Assembly: GCA_012845835.1 (NCBI GenBank)
Contig: JABAKD010000025.1
Coordinates: 13,671,890-13,735,889 of the forward strand
DNA: 64,000 bases
Reading direction: 5' to 3'
Origin: Undaria pinnatifida
Taxonomy: Eukaryota > Sar > Phaeophyceae > Laminariales > Alariaceae
Below the pieces are notes generated by a model. That model saw nothing but the letters and a program-made list of their open reading frames with translations. It was not told where the DNA came from and searched no databases. The position numbers and the translations under genes were made by a program. This document shows, in pieces, positions 12,405 to 25,157 of the stretch (its first letter is position 1; each line of letters starts with the position of its first letter).

Positions 12405-14391
12405 GTAACGTTTAACGACTCTGGCTTCGAGTCGGTATACGAGTTCGACGGCGACGGGTCCGTCTTCGCCCTCAACGCTGAGAACGAACGGTACCGGTTT
12501 ATTTACAGGAACAACGGGAATCTCAGGAGAGTGAAGCTCGTTTCGTCAAGACGCCAGCTCGGACAAGAGGACGACGGCGAGGCTGAGACTGACTTGGACG
12601 TGGACGAAACCACGCCTTCCAGAAGTGGCTTTGATGAACCCAAATCGAGACGCCATGTGGACGAGGAGAGCGACGGCGCGGCTACAATGGATGCGGGCGT
12701 ATTCATGCCTTCTGGCAGAGGCTTGGGTGAAAATTCGCCGGACGGTAGTGATGCCAAGACGGGCGCAGATGAAACCACGCCTTTCGGCATGGGTGTGGAG
12801 AAGTCTACTGCTACCCCCGCTGGTAGACGCCGCCTCGATGAATGCGATGACTGCGTGCAGACGTGGGATACGCTGTGTGACAAGGGGCTCGAAACCGTTT
12901 GCAACGTCGTGGAGTACGGCAACCCGATCTCGTCTGCGGCGGGCATATCGATCTTCTTGTTCTGCAGCAGTTTCGGCAGCCTCTGCGGCGCCAACACCGG
13001 GTACGCTATATGCGCGGACGAGTGCGAAGACGTCGAGTGCCTGCCGCCTCTTACCGTGACGCTTGAGTACAGAGGGCTCTCGTCGAGGTCGGCCAGCTTT
13101 GGGCCGTATCTTGACCTGTACGTCATCGAACCTGAAGGAAAAACCGCTTACTTCAACGCGCCTGCGACGGTGAGGGAACGATATACCAACCTTCCCAATG
13201 ATGCGCTCATGGCTTGCTTGCGTTGCGCTTTATTGATATTCTGTGCATTTGGTATTTCATAGTCAAATGTTCCTCACTCTTTTTATGAAAAAGATATGTG
13301 TGTATCGTCTCTCCCTTGTTGTTTCCGACCACATCATACGTTGCCTCTCAGCTGAGGCATCGGCACGGACACTGGATGTGCTCGATGTGGGTAATGGGTA
13401 GAAAGAACAGGATCGTGCGAAGACACACGCACACGGACTCTCTCCCCCTGTTCCCTCTAGGTTATTATTTTATGACAAATAAATGCTGTGGTATACTTAT
13501 GCTCAAGACCCGGCGGGAGCGGTATTATATTTTAGAATATCAATAGTATCATGGACATATTTTGTCGCTATTTGCAGTGCTCGGGGCTTAGGCCGCAAGC
13601 CCGAACGGCTCTGAAGCTTGCACAAGAGAAGGCGAACTTAACAAATCGTAACGGTTCATGGCGGTCCACATCGAGAGACCATCATGCGTGCCATGATACA
13701 CGCGACAGCATTAAAATGTTTTCGCAGTTAAGATTGCTTCTCTCAAGGTGCTCGAGTGTTCGACGGAACATGAGAAAGCATGGTCTATTTTTGTGCTGAA
13801 ACTAGAGTGTACGACGCACCCTGCCTTAACGCGTTTACAGCTGGACACCCGGTTGGGGAGACACAATGCTTAGAAGTAGGGTAAGGGGGGGGAGGGGCTC
13901 GGTGCTTTAAATGGATTGAAGAACTCCAGCCTAGATCGCAAGTCAAACCTCCAATGAGCTGATCCACCACTCCTACTGGCGCGCTTCTGTTTCCCATTAT
14001 GCTTCCCCTTCCCCAGGATACTGGAAACCTGGTCAGTTTTGACAACATAGGGACATACACCATGTACAACGGCCTAGACGCTGGCCTCCAAACAGGCCCC
14101 TTCATAGCTTTCGCAGAGTGGTGGTCGGGACCCGGCCCCATCGAATGGACCATGACCGCCACTACGGGAGACGGAGAAGTTCTGTTCACGCAAGACGGCG
14201 TTTTCACCGAAGACTGCAGCTCCTCCAGCGGCAGTCCCACCACGACCTCGCACAGCTCTTTGGAGTCCATCGGCACAACCAGGCTGTTTTATTTCAACAT
14301 TGGCGAATACATTGACAACGGCTGCGAAAATACCGACGGAGGTGGTCCCAATATTTCTTCGGTCAGGTCCGGTGATGGACGTCGCCAGTGA
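12405..14391 (+). CDS. Secreted-type Cys-rich protein with YfaP/DUF2135-like domain, gene 1 (5' exon missing)
   Basis: Two exons are supported by comparison with the paralogue at 31755-38755. Exon a is 12405-13169, after a pyrimidine-poor CTCGACAG acceptor and an in-frame stop at 12369. Its donor is ACG|GTGAGG. Exon b is 14017-14391, after CTTCCCCTTCCCCAG, and ends in TGA. Both junctions are in phase 0. The product begins VTFNDSGFESVYEFDGDGSV, then RFIYRNNG, an acidic and Arg-rich variable region of about 95 residues, and GRRRL. A module with nine cysteines follows (CDDC...W..LC...VC...FC...LC...IC...EC..EC). The last part is a beta-rich domain with LTVTLEY, LDLYVIEPEG, GTYTMY, FAEWW and a Gly-rich C-terminus. 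The DLYVIEP and GTY pattern resembles bacterial YfaP/DUF2135 domains; this is my inference. Function is unknown; export is inferred from the cysteines and from the signal peptide of the paralogue. No 5' coding exon was found, so the gene may be truncated or have a distant first exon. Confidence 0.7.
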
Positions 14392-14820
14392 TGATGGACC
14401 TGGAGATGCTAATGGCGACAAGTTCTGGACCGACGTTTTCCGACATCCATCGCACACATCCGCGTTTCGAGGTGTACCTACACTTAGCTATATGGTAATA
14501 CCGGGGATGCATCAGAGTCATCCCCGGGAGGGGGCTAGTTCATTCATCCTCGGGATACATCGAGTTTATTCTTTGGGGTTTCCATTAAATCACGATGGAC
14601 GGTGTATTCACGTAGAACTGCAGGTCCATCACACATGACTAGTCCAACGACTCCGTCATGAAGCGCTTAAGAGTCCGTCGGTACAAAGAAGCAGTTTTGC
14701 TCGGACATCTGGCGAGCACATTGATTGGCAATGTGGAATGAGTACGATAATTCGATTCATTCCGATCTTATTGCGCCCAGGGTTTGGGGTGGACGTTGTT
14801 GTTGTTTTTTTGCTTGTGTT
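14392..14820. other. 3' flank of gene 1
   Basis: Nothing gene-like is visible. No clear polyadenylation signal can be assigned. A small inverted word pair lies near 14505-14555 (ccggggatgcat and catcctcgggatacatcg). Confidence 0.35.
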
Positions 14821-14824
14821 CATG

Positions 14825-17030
14825 TTTGATGCTATCCTTCGGTGTTTATGTTCGTGTGACCGTAACATCTGCGGATACGCGGCGGAACTCATTTTTCCCC
14901 GAACGTACACAATAATTCGGAATACATGGTCGTGACTCGGGGGGCACGCGCATGACCAAGAGCGACGCCCCTATGTAATGTCAGTAATATAATATACACC
15001 AATGCGGGTTGGCTGATAATTACACTTTACGTTGTCCTCCGGAGTGCGTGCTTTGTCTCCACGCCTGATGGTGCTCCTGGTGTCGAGAATCCAGCCCCCG
15101 TAAGCCAGCCAACGCCCTGCACGTGTTTCATCGATTAGGGACGTCAAGGGTGATGGGCGCACCTGTGACGTGTGGTGATAGACGCGTGATAAGATGTAGA
15201 TGAGAACGTTTGGGCCAAACCGTATTCTCAATGACGGGGCTCATTTGCCCTACTACTAAGAAAATCGTCGAAATGTCATTCTTGATTCAATATATATAGA
15301 CTATATATATATTCATATACGTGTTATGCCTAGACCATGGGTTACGTCATCGTGTTGTGTTGGTTTTGCTTTCATGCAAAAATCTGATACTTTTAAATGT
15401 TTGATTTGTGTAACGGTATCATCTGCGTAGTAGATGCGGCGGAACATGCGGCGGAACTCATGAGTTTCCCCGAAGGGATACAATAAGTCGGTAGAGATTT
15501 GAACGTGACTCGGGGTCACGCTGCAAATAGCATCTGGCACAGAGGACGTTGGAATAATGGGTTCGACCCCGCCCCCCCCACGCAAAATGCAAGGTTATGT
15601 AGCTTTAGCCAGTGGAGAGTGACGTACGTCAGTAGTTTGGGCAGGTAGGTGGTGAATATGAGCGTGTACCAAAGACCATGGGTGATCGATCTGATAGATG
15701 TCCACGGTACAAAGCCTGTGGATACCATATTATCCCGGTGTATGTTGATGGATGAGATGAAATGCCAACCAGGGCCAGGTCACGATCATCAGGTATCTCC
15801 GTTTCCCTTCGCACGTGCTCCCGTGTTGGTGCTCGTATGCCTTCCCACTGGGCATCCATTTGGAGCACAACTTGCAGCTGAGGTTCGGGTGCTACTAATT
15901 TATTTTGTTGTTGTTGTTTCCATTTGATCACGGTGGAGATTGGTTCGCTCTTGAATTGAGGGACAACCACTGTAGTGTAGTATACATCGTATTGGTGGGG
16001 GGGTTGATTTTTCAAGTATCGGATGCCCGTATGGTCTGGAATCGGGGTAACCACTGCACACACATGAGTGAGCGGTTTTTAGTCTGGCCGTGAAGAGGAG
16101 TTTCGCGAGCACTGCTGCTGTTACGTCCTTGTGTGCGTGTGTTTTCATGACGCGTTCGATCCGAGACGGTTTTGAGGTCTATCATAAAGGAAAAATATAT
16201 AGATCGGTGAGCGTGAAAAAATTATAGATACTTTACGACCCAGTGACGAAGAATGAGACTACTACTACTACTGTCCGTCCGCGCTCTGGCTGTAGTTACA
16301 GTGTACTCGTCTTTCCAACTGATAGACTAGTAGTTTACGCGCCGATCCTCCGCTGGTTGCTGAACTATCAACGGCATTTTTCGACGATGTTTTTGTGACG
16401 AGTAACAACGGAGTTCGACAACACGAAATTACAGACAGTGTAGGTATTTGCTTTGATGTTTGGTTCTTGGTTTATGAGCGTTGGTAGTTACATCACGTTT
16501 ATTTTTGTCTCGGGTACGAGATTGAAAATTGAGAGCGTGTACGGGTGATGGATGCTATCAAGAATACTGTTATTATTGTTCAGAGTAATGGTTTCTCCTG
16601 AGGCCTGTTTAATCCAGCTGATGAACGCTTCGTCGGGAAGATTTAAATATTGATTGTTGGAGAGATTAGGCATTGGAGAGGAGCCAGCATTGTTCAGGAT
16701 TTGATATTGAACGTTTGAGGCATCTACTCAGTTCTGGTTCAACAGGCACGTTTTTGATGTGTTGGTACTCGATTTAGATGAAACGTTATCACGGCCGTGC
16801 AAACGAGCAGGGGGGGGGGGTGTTGTTCGCTTGCATACAAGTCTGATGCTGTCCGGTGTTTGGCTTGATGTGTTACCGTAACATACGATGACACGTGGTT
16901 GAACTCATGGCTCCCCCAACGGGTACCGTAATTCGGTATATCATCGTGAGTCGGGGGTCACGTGCATGTGACACTGGGGCGGCACCCTCATATTTGTGTC
17001 AGTACATCGATTTACACCCATCGTTCAGAA
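14825..17030. repeat. Three copies of a ~170-bp dispersed repeat (family H) in non-genic DNA
   Basis: The copies are at about 14825-15000, 15375-15600 and 16842-17030. Shared words in order are gatgct(g/a)tcc, gtaac(a/g), gcggcggaactcat, ccccgaa, ac(a)ataa(t/g)tcgg, cgtgactcgggg and cacg. The copies are diverged. The sequence between them shows no gene; the short frames lack motifs. A family A end sits at 16995-17095. Confidence 0.55.
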
Positions 17031-17095
17031 AACATTTCGCCGACGAAAAGTGGTGCTACCTCTATCGTACCACACGCCAGCAGAGAGCCATGGGA

Positions 17096-18974
17096 GCGCT
17101 CGTCGGACAGCAAACCACTGTTTTTTTTTTGTTTTTTTTTCCCGGGGCCTCCAATCACTGTTTTGGACCAGGAATGAAGCTTCTTGAGCGATGGGCGTTT
17201 GTAAGCCATAAAACAGATGGAGCATCTCTTCTACCGCATCTTGGGGGTCCGAAAAAACACTAGTCTATTGGTTTCCGTTTTGCCACGAGGCACACAGTCA
17301 CTCGCGAGCGAGGCGAGCAAAATAACCTTGGTGCGTAGTTGAAATGTAGGCCTGCCTCCGCCTGTAACGTTACGGCCAAGGAAATCGCCTGAAGCCTTTC
17401 GCGTCAGCGAGGCATGGAGCCACTCGTGCGAGAGGGCTCAAATCCAGCAGTAAAATGTGGGCACCGCCCATACCGAATACATGGCCCTAGTGTAACCTCC
17501 TCTCAGTTTAATCGACGGGAAAAATGGCCAAATATTTTAGACACGTCGTGCTACGATAGACGTGCAGGTGCACCACTTTTTTCCCTTCAAAGTTCTTCAC
17601 TTTGGGAGGTCAAGACATGTCCTTCATGTCCTTCTTAACGCAAGAACTGATTTGGTGAAGAAAATATTAATGAAATACCGGATCAGACGTCTCGCTAATC
17701 CTCAAATAGCAAAATTTAAAATATGCTGGTGTAAAAATATATCAGGAAATAGATCTGGTAGTCCCTCTGAGATTGATATCAAAATCGTTCCCAAATATTT
17801 TGGCCTCCCCCCCCCCCCCCAAAAAAAGCATCCCCTTTCGCGGTATGTCTCGCCTCGCAGAAAGGAAACGGTGCACCTCTGTGCACACCGTAGCGTGCGT
17901 CGTGGTCGAGGTGATTAGCTAAGGGGCCCCGTCGTTAGGCAACAAAAAAATTATCCCCGGGAGTTGACGCCTCGGAGATACCGAATAGTAGCACGTGTGG
18001 TTTCGGAGAAATAGTCCCCATTTCATCACTACGTGCGCGTCTTGGTCGATTGTGGGTCGGGCTTGAAGTTTTATTGGTTTCCCCGCCGTCCGTTGCTGGG
18101 TGTGATAAACAAAGAGCCCCTCTCGGGTGAGCAGCCCTTCCTCACGTGGATAAACTAAAACGTTGCGTACTCGCCGTGCTTCCCCCCCCCCACGTCGTCA
18201 TGCCGCGGGCTGACAACGGCTATGCGCGGAGGGGGCACGTTCTACCGATGCTATACGGCGGGGGGGGGGGGGGGGTGATCCCTTTCGACTGCCGAGCTCA
18301 GACTGCTCCCGTTAGTGGCTCGTTGGCTCGCTCAAGAACGGAAAACATTTCTGTCGGCGCGCAACAAAACGATCAATACGCCGTGACGTGACGGTGGCGG
18401 TGGCGACTGCAAAATTGGAAAACACGTGTAACTTACAGCATAAACCTCATACCGATTACGGGGGCCGCTGAAAACTTAAGCAGAGAAGGAGACCTAAAGT
18501 ACGAGTCTCGAGTACAATAGATACAGAATTATTTGGCCATATTCAGCGCCTCAGTTTGCATTGATTGGTTCAGATCCACTTGCGTAGCGAGTGGCTACTT
18601 ACCGCTGTGTTGTTGTTGTTGCGTTTTTTCTGGTTCGTTGTCCGCAATACGCACGGTCATTGAATAGTTTACTTAAACGTTTCGTCAACAAAGCGTTTTT
18701 GTGGTCATAATCCCGTTTTTAAAGGAGGTGCTGAGCCACACGCACGCGAGCGGGCTGAACCCTCGGTACATGATGCTGTGTAATGCCGCCGGTTTGTTAC
18801 GGTGTAGATCGAAGCTGCGATAACGGGGGCGCCCCCTCTTTCGCCACGGGGCTTGGGCTACTAGCACCAGTGACTCTATATCTCATTGACGGTAAACACT
18901 TTTACACGACGCGTTCGGAGCAGCGCAGCCACCCACACACCATGGAGGATTCATTTGTCCAGACTAGTAGAGCA
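17096..18974. other. Non-genic stretch with homopolymers
   Basis: There is a poly-T at about 17120, a poly-C/poly-A junction at about 17808-17828 and a poly-G near 18258. Isolated family A-type words occur, for example CGTGCTACGATAGACGTGC at 17547. No gene is supported. Confidence 0.45.
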
Positions 18975-19255
18975 CGGAAGAGTCATCCCACCGGTATGGG
19001 TTGCGGTTGTATGATTAGGCCAAAAAGTCCCCGGGGTGATTGAGCTCCTCGTGTGAGGAACTGCCGGCTATTGAAAAGATTTCACGAGAACATATTTCTT
19101 TGAAGACTAAGCAAGGGGCGTATAGAAGCTTTGGTCGGGTTGGGCGAACGAAAGGCCTTCGAAATTATTTTTCGAGTGAGATGTTGAGCTCTTCGTGTGA
19201 ACAGCTCACGGACTCATGCTGCAACCACCCCTACCGTCGGATGGCTCGGACGATT
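18975..19255 (+). mobile_element. Family D small repeat, copy 1
   Basis: It starts with GAGTCATCCCACCGGTA and ends near the mirrored word (cggatggctcgg). Inside are tgagctcctcgtgtgagg and gtcgggttgggcgaacgaa. Ends that read GAGTCATCCCA and TGGGATGACTC in better copies form short terminal inverted repeats. Other copies lie at about 19930-20265, 23528-23822, 25158-25590, 34965-35135 and, on the other strand, 26280-26480 and 29245-29420. Confidence 0.5.
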
Positions 19256-19620
19256 AAGACCGCAACGGAACAGGGGTGTCACGCGCTCGATTGAACCCGA
19301 GCCACCGCACAAAGAGGCCCCAAACCAACACCACCCCCCTAGCATTGGTCTAGAAGAGGTGTCCACCCGTGCTATGACAAAGAGAGAGCTTACTTTAGAC
19401 CGAAAACAAAAAAAAAACTGAACTACATGACCTTGTTCTTGAACCCAAAGACCCCCGAACGCGTTTAGCCTGAACACAGTTATGAACTCCTTGTAAACTA
19501 CATAGGCCATGTTTTTGTTTCATCGGGCTGCGCCTTCATAGTTGGCAAACCCAGAGCGTTTGGGTGGGACACAAAGCTCCTGTTGGGGCGAGGAGGAGCT
19601 TCGGACACAACACGGGAGAA

Positions 19621-19906
19621 GTCTGATTATCTGATAGCCTGTGCCCCCCCAAAGAAACAAAAACGGCGATACTCTTTAACGAACATATAATCGCTGCTCG
19701 ACACGAGGGAGGGTGCTATAAGAACAGAACATCTTCATGCACTTTCACGTTTCCCACAAGGACTTCTCCCGGAAAATGACGTCGGGCTGGCAAAGAACAC
19801 CGTATCTTCACCGTATTTTCGGGGGGTACGGCCGCGAGAGATGCTTTCGCAACCGACGATTTCGCTGGAGAAACGTTAGGCGGGCTACCTAACCGTAGAA
19901 ACGACT
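19621..19906 (+). mobile_element. Family B element, diverged copy
   Basis: It runs from GATTATCTGATAGCC to CCGTAGAAAC and contains the family B words ctctttaacgaac, gctgctcgacacgagg and cgatttcgctgg. It is flanked by GTCT on the left and GACT on the right, one mismatch from a 4-bp duplication. Confidence 0.55.
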
Positions 19907-19929
19907 GTGCGGATTAAGCAACCCCACGG

Positions 19930-20340
19930 GTAATAAGGGTTGCACGTTTCGAGCCAAAAAAAGGTATACCTTGCCGGTTGAGCCCCTCAAGTGCGAGGAA
20001 CGACACGTCCTTTATTCAAGTAATTTCACAAGTATAGTTTTATTTCTTAGGACCGTGGCATAGAAGCTTGCCCTGGTGGCGCGACCGAACGCCATCGAAG
20101 ACACGTTTAATTTTATTCAGGACCGGGGCATAGAAGCTCGGTCTGGTGGCGCAACCGAACGCCTTCGAAGCAATGTTTCGGGTGACGATGTTGAGCTCAA
20201 TTTTTTGTCAGGAGCTGAAGAAAAATAAAATCTCTGCTGCACCCATACACCGTGGGATGCCTCCTCTACCGTACCGTACCGTACCATATATATACATATG
20301 CATATATGTGTATATATATGTATATGTGTACATGTATAAC
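19930..20340 (+). mobile_element. Family D copy 2 with internal duplication and TA-rich microsatellite tail
   Basis: An internal segment (gcatagaagct...ggtggcgc(g/a)accgaacgcc) is present twice, at about 20059 and 20126. The element runs into a GTACC repeat and an AT/GT-rich microsatellite at 20270-20335. Confidence 0.5.
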
Positions 20341-22800
20341 TATTGTCGATCGCCTCCATGATGGATGTAGACCACGATAGAAGCGTGTCGCGATAAGGGA
20401 AGCCTTCTCATTGTGTTTTTGTTTTTGCTAAGTTTCTTGTTGTAGTTGGGCCGGGGGGCTCCCCAAACGAATGGCTACTACTGTGTACCTCCAATACCGT
20501 GGTCCTTGTTTTTTTTTATCACGATTTTCCTTTTTTACCCAGACGATGGCTCACGCGTGCAGGTTTATATAAAAGGCGGCGTTTGGTCGAGGTAGACAGT
20601 TGTACAAGTGGGGAGTCTCAGAATACTTGCTACGGTGACGGGGGGGGGGGGGGGGGGGTCATATTTTCCCTCCACGGCTTTGAGCCGTTGGACGTGACCC
20701 TGTACCAATCTCGATTTGACAGAAGTGCATAAGGCGGTTTTTTTTCTGCAGCGTAGCTAAGCAATCCATTGAAAATCGATATCGGAAACAATTTCAGCAG
20801 GAGAATCTCAGCACCCCGGAGGAACAGAGGTGGGGGTCACTCGCGCGGGTGACCCGCCGGAGAGGCGCCGCTTAAAAAACGGTCCTAAACGTTGACTGAT
20901 CCCCCTATGCAGTAGCTTTGGTTTCAGACCATAGAAAACGCATTCGACGCTCTAGAGGTGCACTAACCCTTATTTTTTTGTCTTTTGAGGATGGTGGGTT
21001 AACAAAACTACCATGATCCTCACCCCCTAAAACTGAACTGGAGATAAAAAGACAGAACCTTGGTGCTATCCGATGCGGAACAACCCCATGGCCTAGGTGT
21101 ATATACACAACGAAAATTAGAGTCGAAAACATCTACGAGTGAAAGCCCGACGATTTTGGCTAAGGAGCCCGCCGTCGATCAGAAAAAGTTTTCCCAGCCG
21201 CAAAAAGTGTTTTCTCGCTATCGACCAAGATCACAGTTGTTGTCGGGGGGTGGGTCACTTCTGGGGCGCGCGTTTTTGCCTGCAGGGGCTCGGGGTGGCT
21301 CGCGCGAAAAATTACCCCCTCTGTTCGGTTATTTCCCCTCGTCTTTTCGTTTGGCAGCGTGATTCCGCAATGGAATGGTAAGAGACTACGCTGTACAAAA
21401 ACAAAGCCCCTACACGGTTTGGTCCGTGAGATACAGCGTGACTCGTGTCAGCGGTGAAACCTCGGTACGTCGAGGCGAAAATGGGGACACCCCCCCGCGA
21501 ATCAACATAGGTCCACTGTAGCACCCGTTTGCTACGGTATTTTATGGTATCAATGTACCCACGTCGACCCCACATATGTTCGTGGAGGTAGACCGAAATC
21601 GAAAAAGATGAATATCGCATTCGTCTTGATGCATTCGCCAGTGTTCGCGCAAAAACCAATTAAGCTTTGTACCCCGAAGGACTCGTATATAGGCGCTTTG
21701 CGACGAAGCGCGGTCGGAGTGTCGCTTGCTGAGACCTGCGGCTCCTGCGGCTCCCTGTATCAATGGAAAATCTTCAAAACAAAGCGTGAGTTTCCCGCTA
21801 TGATGACTGAAAAAAATTCCCGTCCAGAGATGGTACAGATGCATTATCTCTGGTGCTGTCGGGGTGTCTACGCGAAGCTAACTCCAAGCGCTGATATACG
21901 GTAGATACCTGCAACTGTTTTTGAGAACCTGCCGAAGCTAACATCCCCCACCCATCACCCGCGACTCCTATCGCCATACCTGAAAGGACGGAGATCGAAA
22001 TCAACCACAGACTCGGACTTGTTGTCGATACACTCGCCAGTGTCTCGCGTAGAACGGCCTAGTTGTATGCGCTGTATGCGCTAGGTATGCGCTGTATGCG
22101 CTAGATACACAACTACGGTGTAGAGGTGAAAAGCATCGTCTTTTTTTTCAGAAGAACCCTCGCACGAGGAGCTCTTTACATAATACCCCTCACCCATGTA
22201 CCTGATGTGTTGAGTAAACAGAAGGTGCACAACCCGCCCGATGAGAAACTGATCCAGATGGGCTAAGTGCGCACCACCAAAATAGCGAGGGGTTTCGACG
22301 ATTTTGAGTTTGGGAGCGCCGTCGTTCGGAAGAATATTTTGACCGAAAGTGCCGCCTCTGGCATCTCTATCGAGGCACGCGTCTCGTCCGAGTACAACTG
22401 CAGTCCGTCCCCCCGGTGAACAACCCGTCTCTTGTGTGCAAACAACGACCAAGTCTATGGTTTGTGAATTATTCTACTCCCCTTTTTTCTCTGGGGTTAG
22501 AGCCACACGCACGCGAAGTGACTCTGGCACATCAATAACTATTACATATACAGGAAATTTTTCTTCGCGCATCATAGCTAAACATTCCCTTCCTTGTGGA
22601 TTCATGTCGCTGAATTGAAACGGTGCAAAAGCCCCAGCCGCAAAAGGAAGAAACAGCGGGCAGTTACCAGCGCAAGTGACCCCGAGCTACCAGAAAAGCG
22701 GGCCCCAGAGGTGACCCCATCACCGAGAGCCCGGGGCTTATGGAAACCCATACAATGTACAAACCTCAAATTGTTCTCTTCCCGGGAATGAAGCGGATGC
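20341..22800. other. Non-genic stretch with family A and C fragments
   Basis: Family C palindrome copy at about 20816-20890 (gggggtcactcgcgcgggtg). Family A-type remnants at 21075-21190 (ccatggcctaggtgtatata, then cgacgattttggctaagg) and 22300-22385. An 18-G run lies near 20640. A short 20-bp tandem of tatgcgctg occurs near 22060-22100. No gene is supported. Confidence 0.5.
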
Positions 22801-22838
22801 GTTACCGGTAGAGCCAAAAGTAGTCCCAATAGGGAGGA

Positions 22839-23089
22839 GTGGTTCTACGGTAGCCCCTCCAACTGTTATTTTTCTCAGAAATCGAGGGATTTTTTAAACT
22901 AGCCCCCGGCCTTATCTCTTGAAGCACGATGCCCCTTTGCCGCCTCGACGTCATCGTTCGATGGTCCCTTTGGCAAACAAGAAAGTTGCGCAACATCTTT
23001 CCTCGTGTCGAGCGGCCGTGAAACGCTCGCCAAGGATTTATCGCAGGTTTTATGGGGGGAAGGCTACCGTAGAATCAATCTGGGACTGC
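22839..23089 (-). mobile_element. Family B element (reverse orientation)
   Basis: It begins GTGGTTCTACGGTAGCCCC and ends GGCTACCGTAGAATC. The interior matches 33660-33908 and 27326-27600 (words cgacgtcatcg, ggcaaacaagaaa and tgtcgagc). The terminal inverted repeat is GGTTCTACGGTAGCC. Flanks GAGT and CAAT do not form a clean duplication. Confidence 0.65.
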
Positions 23090-23234
23090 CGCTATGGAAA
23101 CTGCAGTCTGCCGCCGATGAAAAAATTGTATTTTTTCACAATAGAAATGGAAACTCTCACAACAACAACGAGAGCCGACATGGGGATTACACTAAATACT
23201 CCACGTCCCGGGGACGGTGCTAACGCTTTCCCGG

Positions 23235-23510
23235 ACGCAGGCTACGGTAGGGGGGGTACCCCCATTTTCACTGGTGTGCTTGAGCCACTCGCACGAGTGG
23301 CTCTGTACCCCGCAGATGAAGATGGTTTAGGCACTTGTTTCGGCGCAGCTTAGATCACCTTTGCATTGCGAATTAATTTCGCCAATGTAAAACGTGAAGA
23401 ATACGTAAATTCACATAGGAACAAAGGGGTTACTCGCGCGAGTGACCCCTGGCCACTGAAATAAAAGGCCCAAAAGGGGATCCCCCTACCGTAGCCTGGT
23501 TCCCCGATAC
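23235..23510. mobile_element. Two family C fragments with the GGGGTCACTCGC palindrome
   Basis: The words ggctacggtaggggg (23240) and ccccctaccgtagcc (23482) face each other. A near-perfect 24-bp palindrome (GGGGTTACTCGC plus its arm) is at 23426-23449, and a variant, gagccactcgcacgagtggctc, is at 23282. No protein is encoded. Confidence 0.55.
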
Positions 23511-23527
23511 TACCGTAATACGCACAC

Positions 23528-23822
23528 CTACTACCAGAGTCACCCCATCCATGGTATATAAGGGCTGCATGTTTTGAGCCGAAAAAAGGTATACCCTCGA
23601 CCAATTGGCTCCCTCCAGTGTGGAACTATCGGATAGTATCTGGTATCGGTACGATCATGTTGTGCTTCAGGACTAACGCAGAACGATCCGCTTGTCGGGT
23701 TGCGCGAACGAATGTCTTTGAAGTCAAAACGTTTCACGCGTTAAACATAGCAAGATCCTCGTGTCAGGAGGGGCACCGAAAATTCTGCTGCACACCCCCT
23801 CCCCTAGCGTGTGGGATGACTC
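23528..23822 (+). mobile_element. Family D small repeat, copy 3
   Basis: It starts AGAGTCACCCCATCC and ends GTGGGATGACTC, giving a short terminal inverted repeat. Inside are ataagggctgcatgttttga, gtcgggttgcgcgaacgaa and gaggggcaccgaaaattc. No coding capacity is seen. Confidence 0.55.
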
Positions 23823-23899
23823 GGGCGTCGACTGGTCCACTAGAGACGCGTGCTCCGATAGAGAGGCGTCGCACGTTTTGGCTTGAGAATTTTTTGTTC

Positions 23900-23965
23900 C
23901 TTAACCCAAAATCGTCGGAAAAAATCGTCGGAAAAAATCGTCGGAAAAAATCGTCGGAAAATGTC
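23900..23965 (+). repeat. Tandem 13-mer AATCGTCGGAAAA
   Basis: Four to five consecutive near-identical 13-bp units derived from the family A internal word aatcgtcggaaa. This is a local slippage expansion inside a family A remnant. Confidence 0.8.
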
Positions 23966-24049
23966 GTTTTTGGTTTGCAAAAAAATCGTGGTATATATAT
24001 ACCCTATTAATATATACCTTGTCAATAACAGGCCATGCTGGGGGGGGTT

Positions 24050-25157
24050 GTTCAACGCGTTGCACCTCCGGGTTGCTCAAAACCTGCATTTTGGGTGAGG
24101 CATGTATGTGTAGCTTCTCAAGCCAAGAACCTTGCAGGGAAAAAACCGTGCTTGTGGTGCGCTTCTAAAGCAGCACGGGTCTAACCGGCGATTACCCCGT
24201 CGATCGGCTCCTTCCTCTACACTACACCAGGCTCGGAAGGCTATATAAGGGCCAGTCAGGTGCTTATGTCGGCGCCCGATCATCACAACTATTGATTGTA
24301 TCTAAAAGCCTCAGTCCACTATCAACGTGCGTGACAATTCGACAACTAACTGTGTTTTTCCTGCATGAAATATCTGGAGTGCCTTCCCAAAAAAAAAACA
24401 AGTACGATTCAGCGTCGCAAGTAGCGTGGTATGACATCATAATATGTCATGTGCTGGTGTCATCCGCAATTTTTTTAATTGATTGTCTAGACTAGACTAA
24501 TTGTTTTTTTGTGTTTTTCTAAGAATCTGGAATAGCGATGTTTTGCGCATTATTATATGTTGTCGAGTGGTTCAATCAATCTATTGGAAGCTACTACAGT
24601 ACAGTATAATATGCTCTGAAGACATAGATATAATTTATATGTATTTTGAAGAGGTTTTCTAAGGACCTGCTGCAACAATTTCTAGAAAGTTGCAGCTCGG
24701 CGGACACAGCGACATCGACGAGTAACTGCGATTGACAAGAAACTTGAGAGCTGAGGAAAAAACTAGTTGTAGAGTTCGAGCGAGAGGACAATGGAGAGTA
24801 GAGTCTTCTTGTTGTGATGACGAACTGATATCAAGGATGCGAGAAGTGATCGAAGCCACCAGATGCTCACTTTTCTCTATTTCTACACCCTGAACGCTCC
24901 GCCCGGTCGTCGCCACAACGAACCGTTCGCCTTGTCACGAGGAGAGCGCCACAACAAACCACGGCATTGCCAGGGGAACCGACAACACCTGCTTGTACGC
25001 GTAATCGTCATCTCCAGCGCCTTTTGTTCAGCGGGCTGCGCGCTAGGTGTCATTGTGAGGCATTCAACATCACTGTGTGTACCGTCTGAACTCGAAGGGC
25101 CGACAGCAATCACACCGTTTCAAGCGCACCGCTAAGGTGCGAACGAATGCCAATGGT
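24050..25157. other. Non-genic stretch
   Basis: AT-rich in 24300-24650. Short frames at 24659-25135 on both strands have no recognisable domain. Nothing else stands out. Confidence 0.35.
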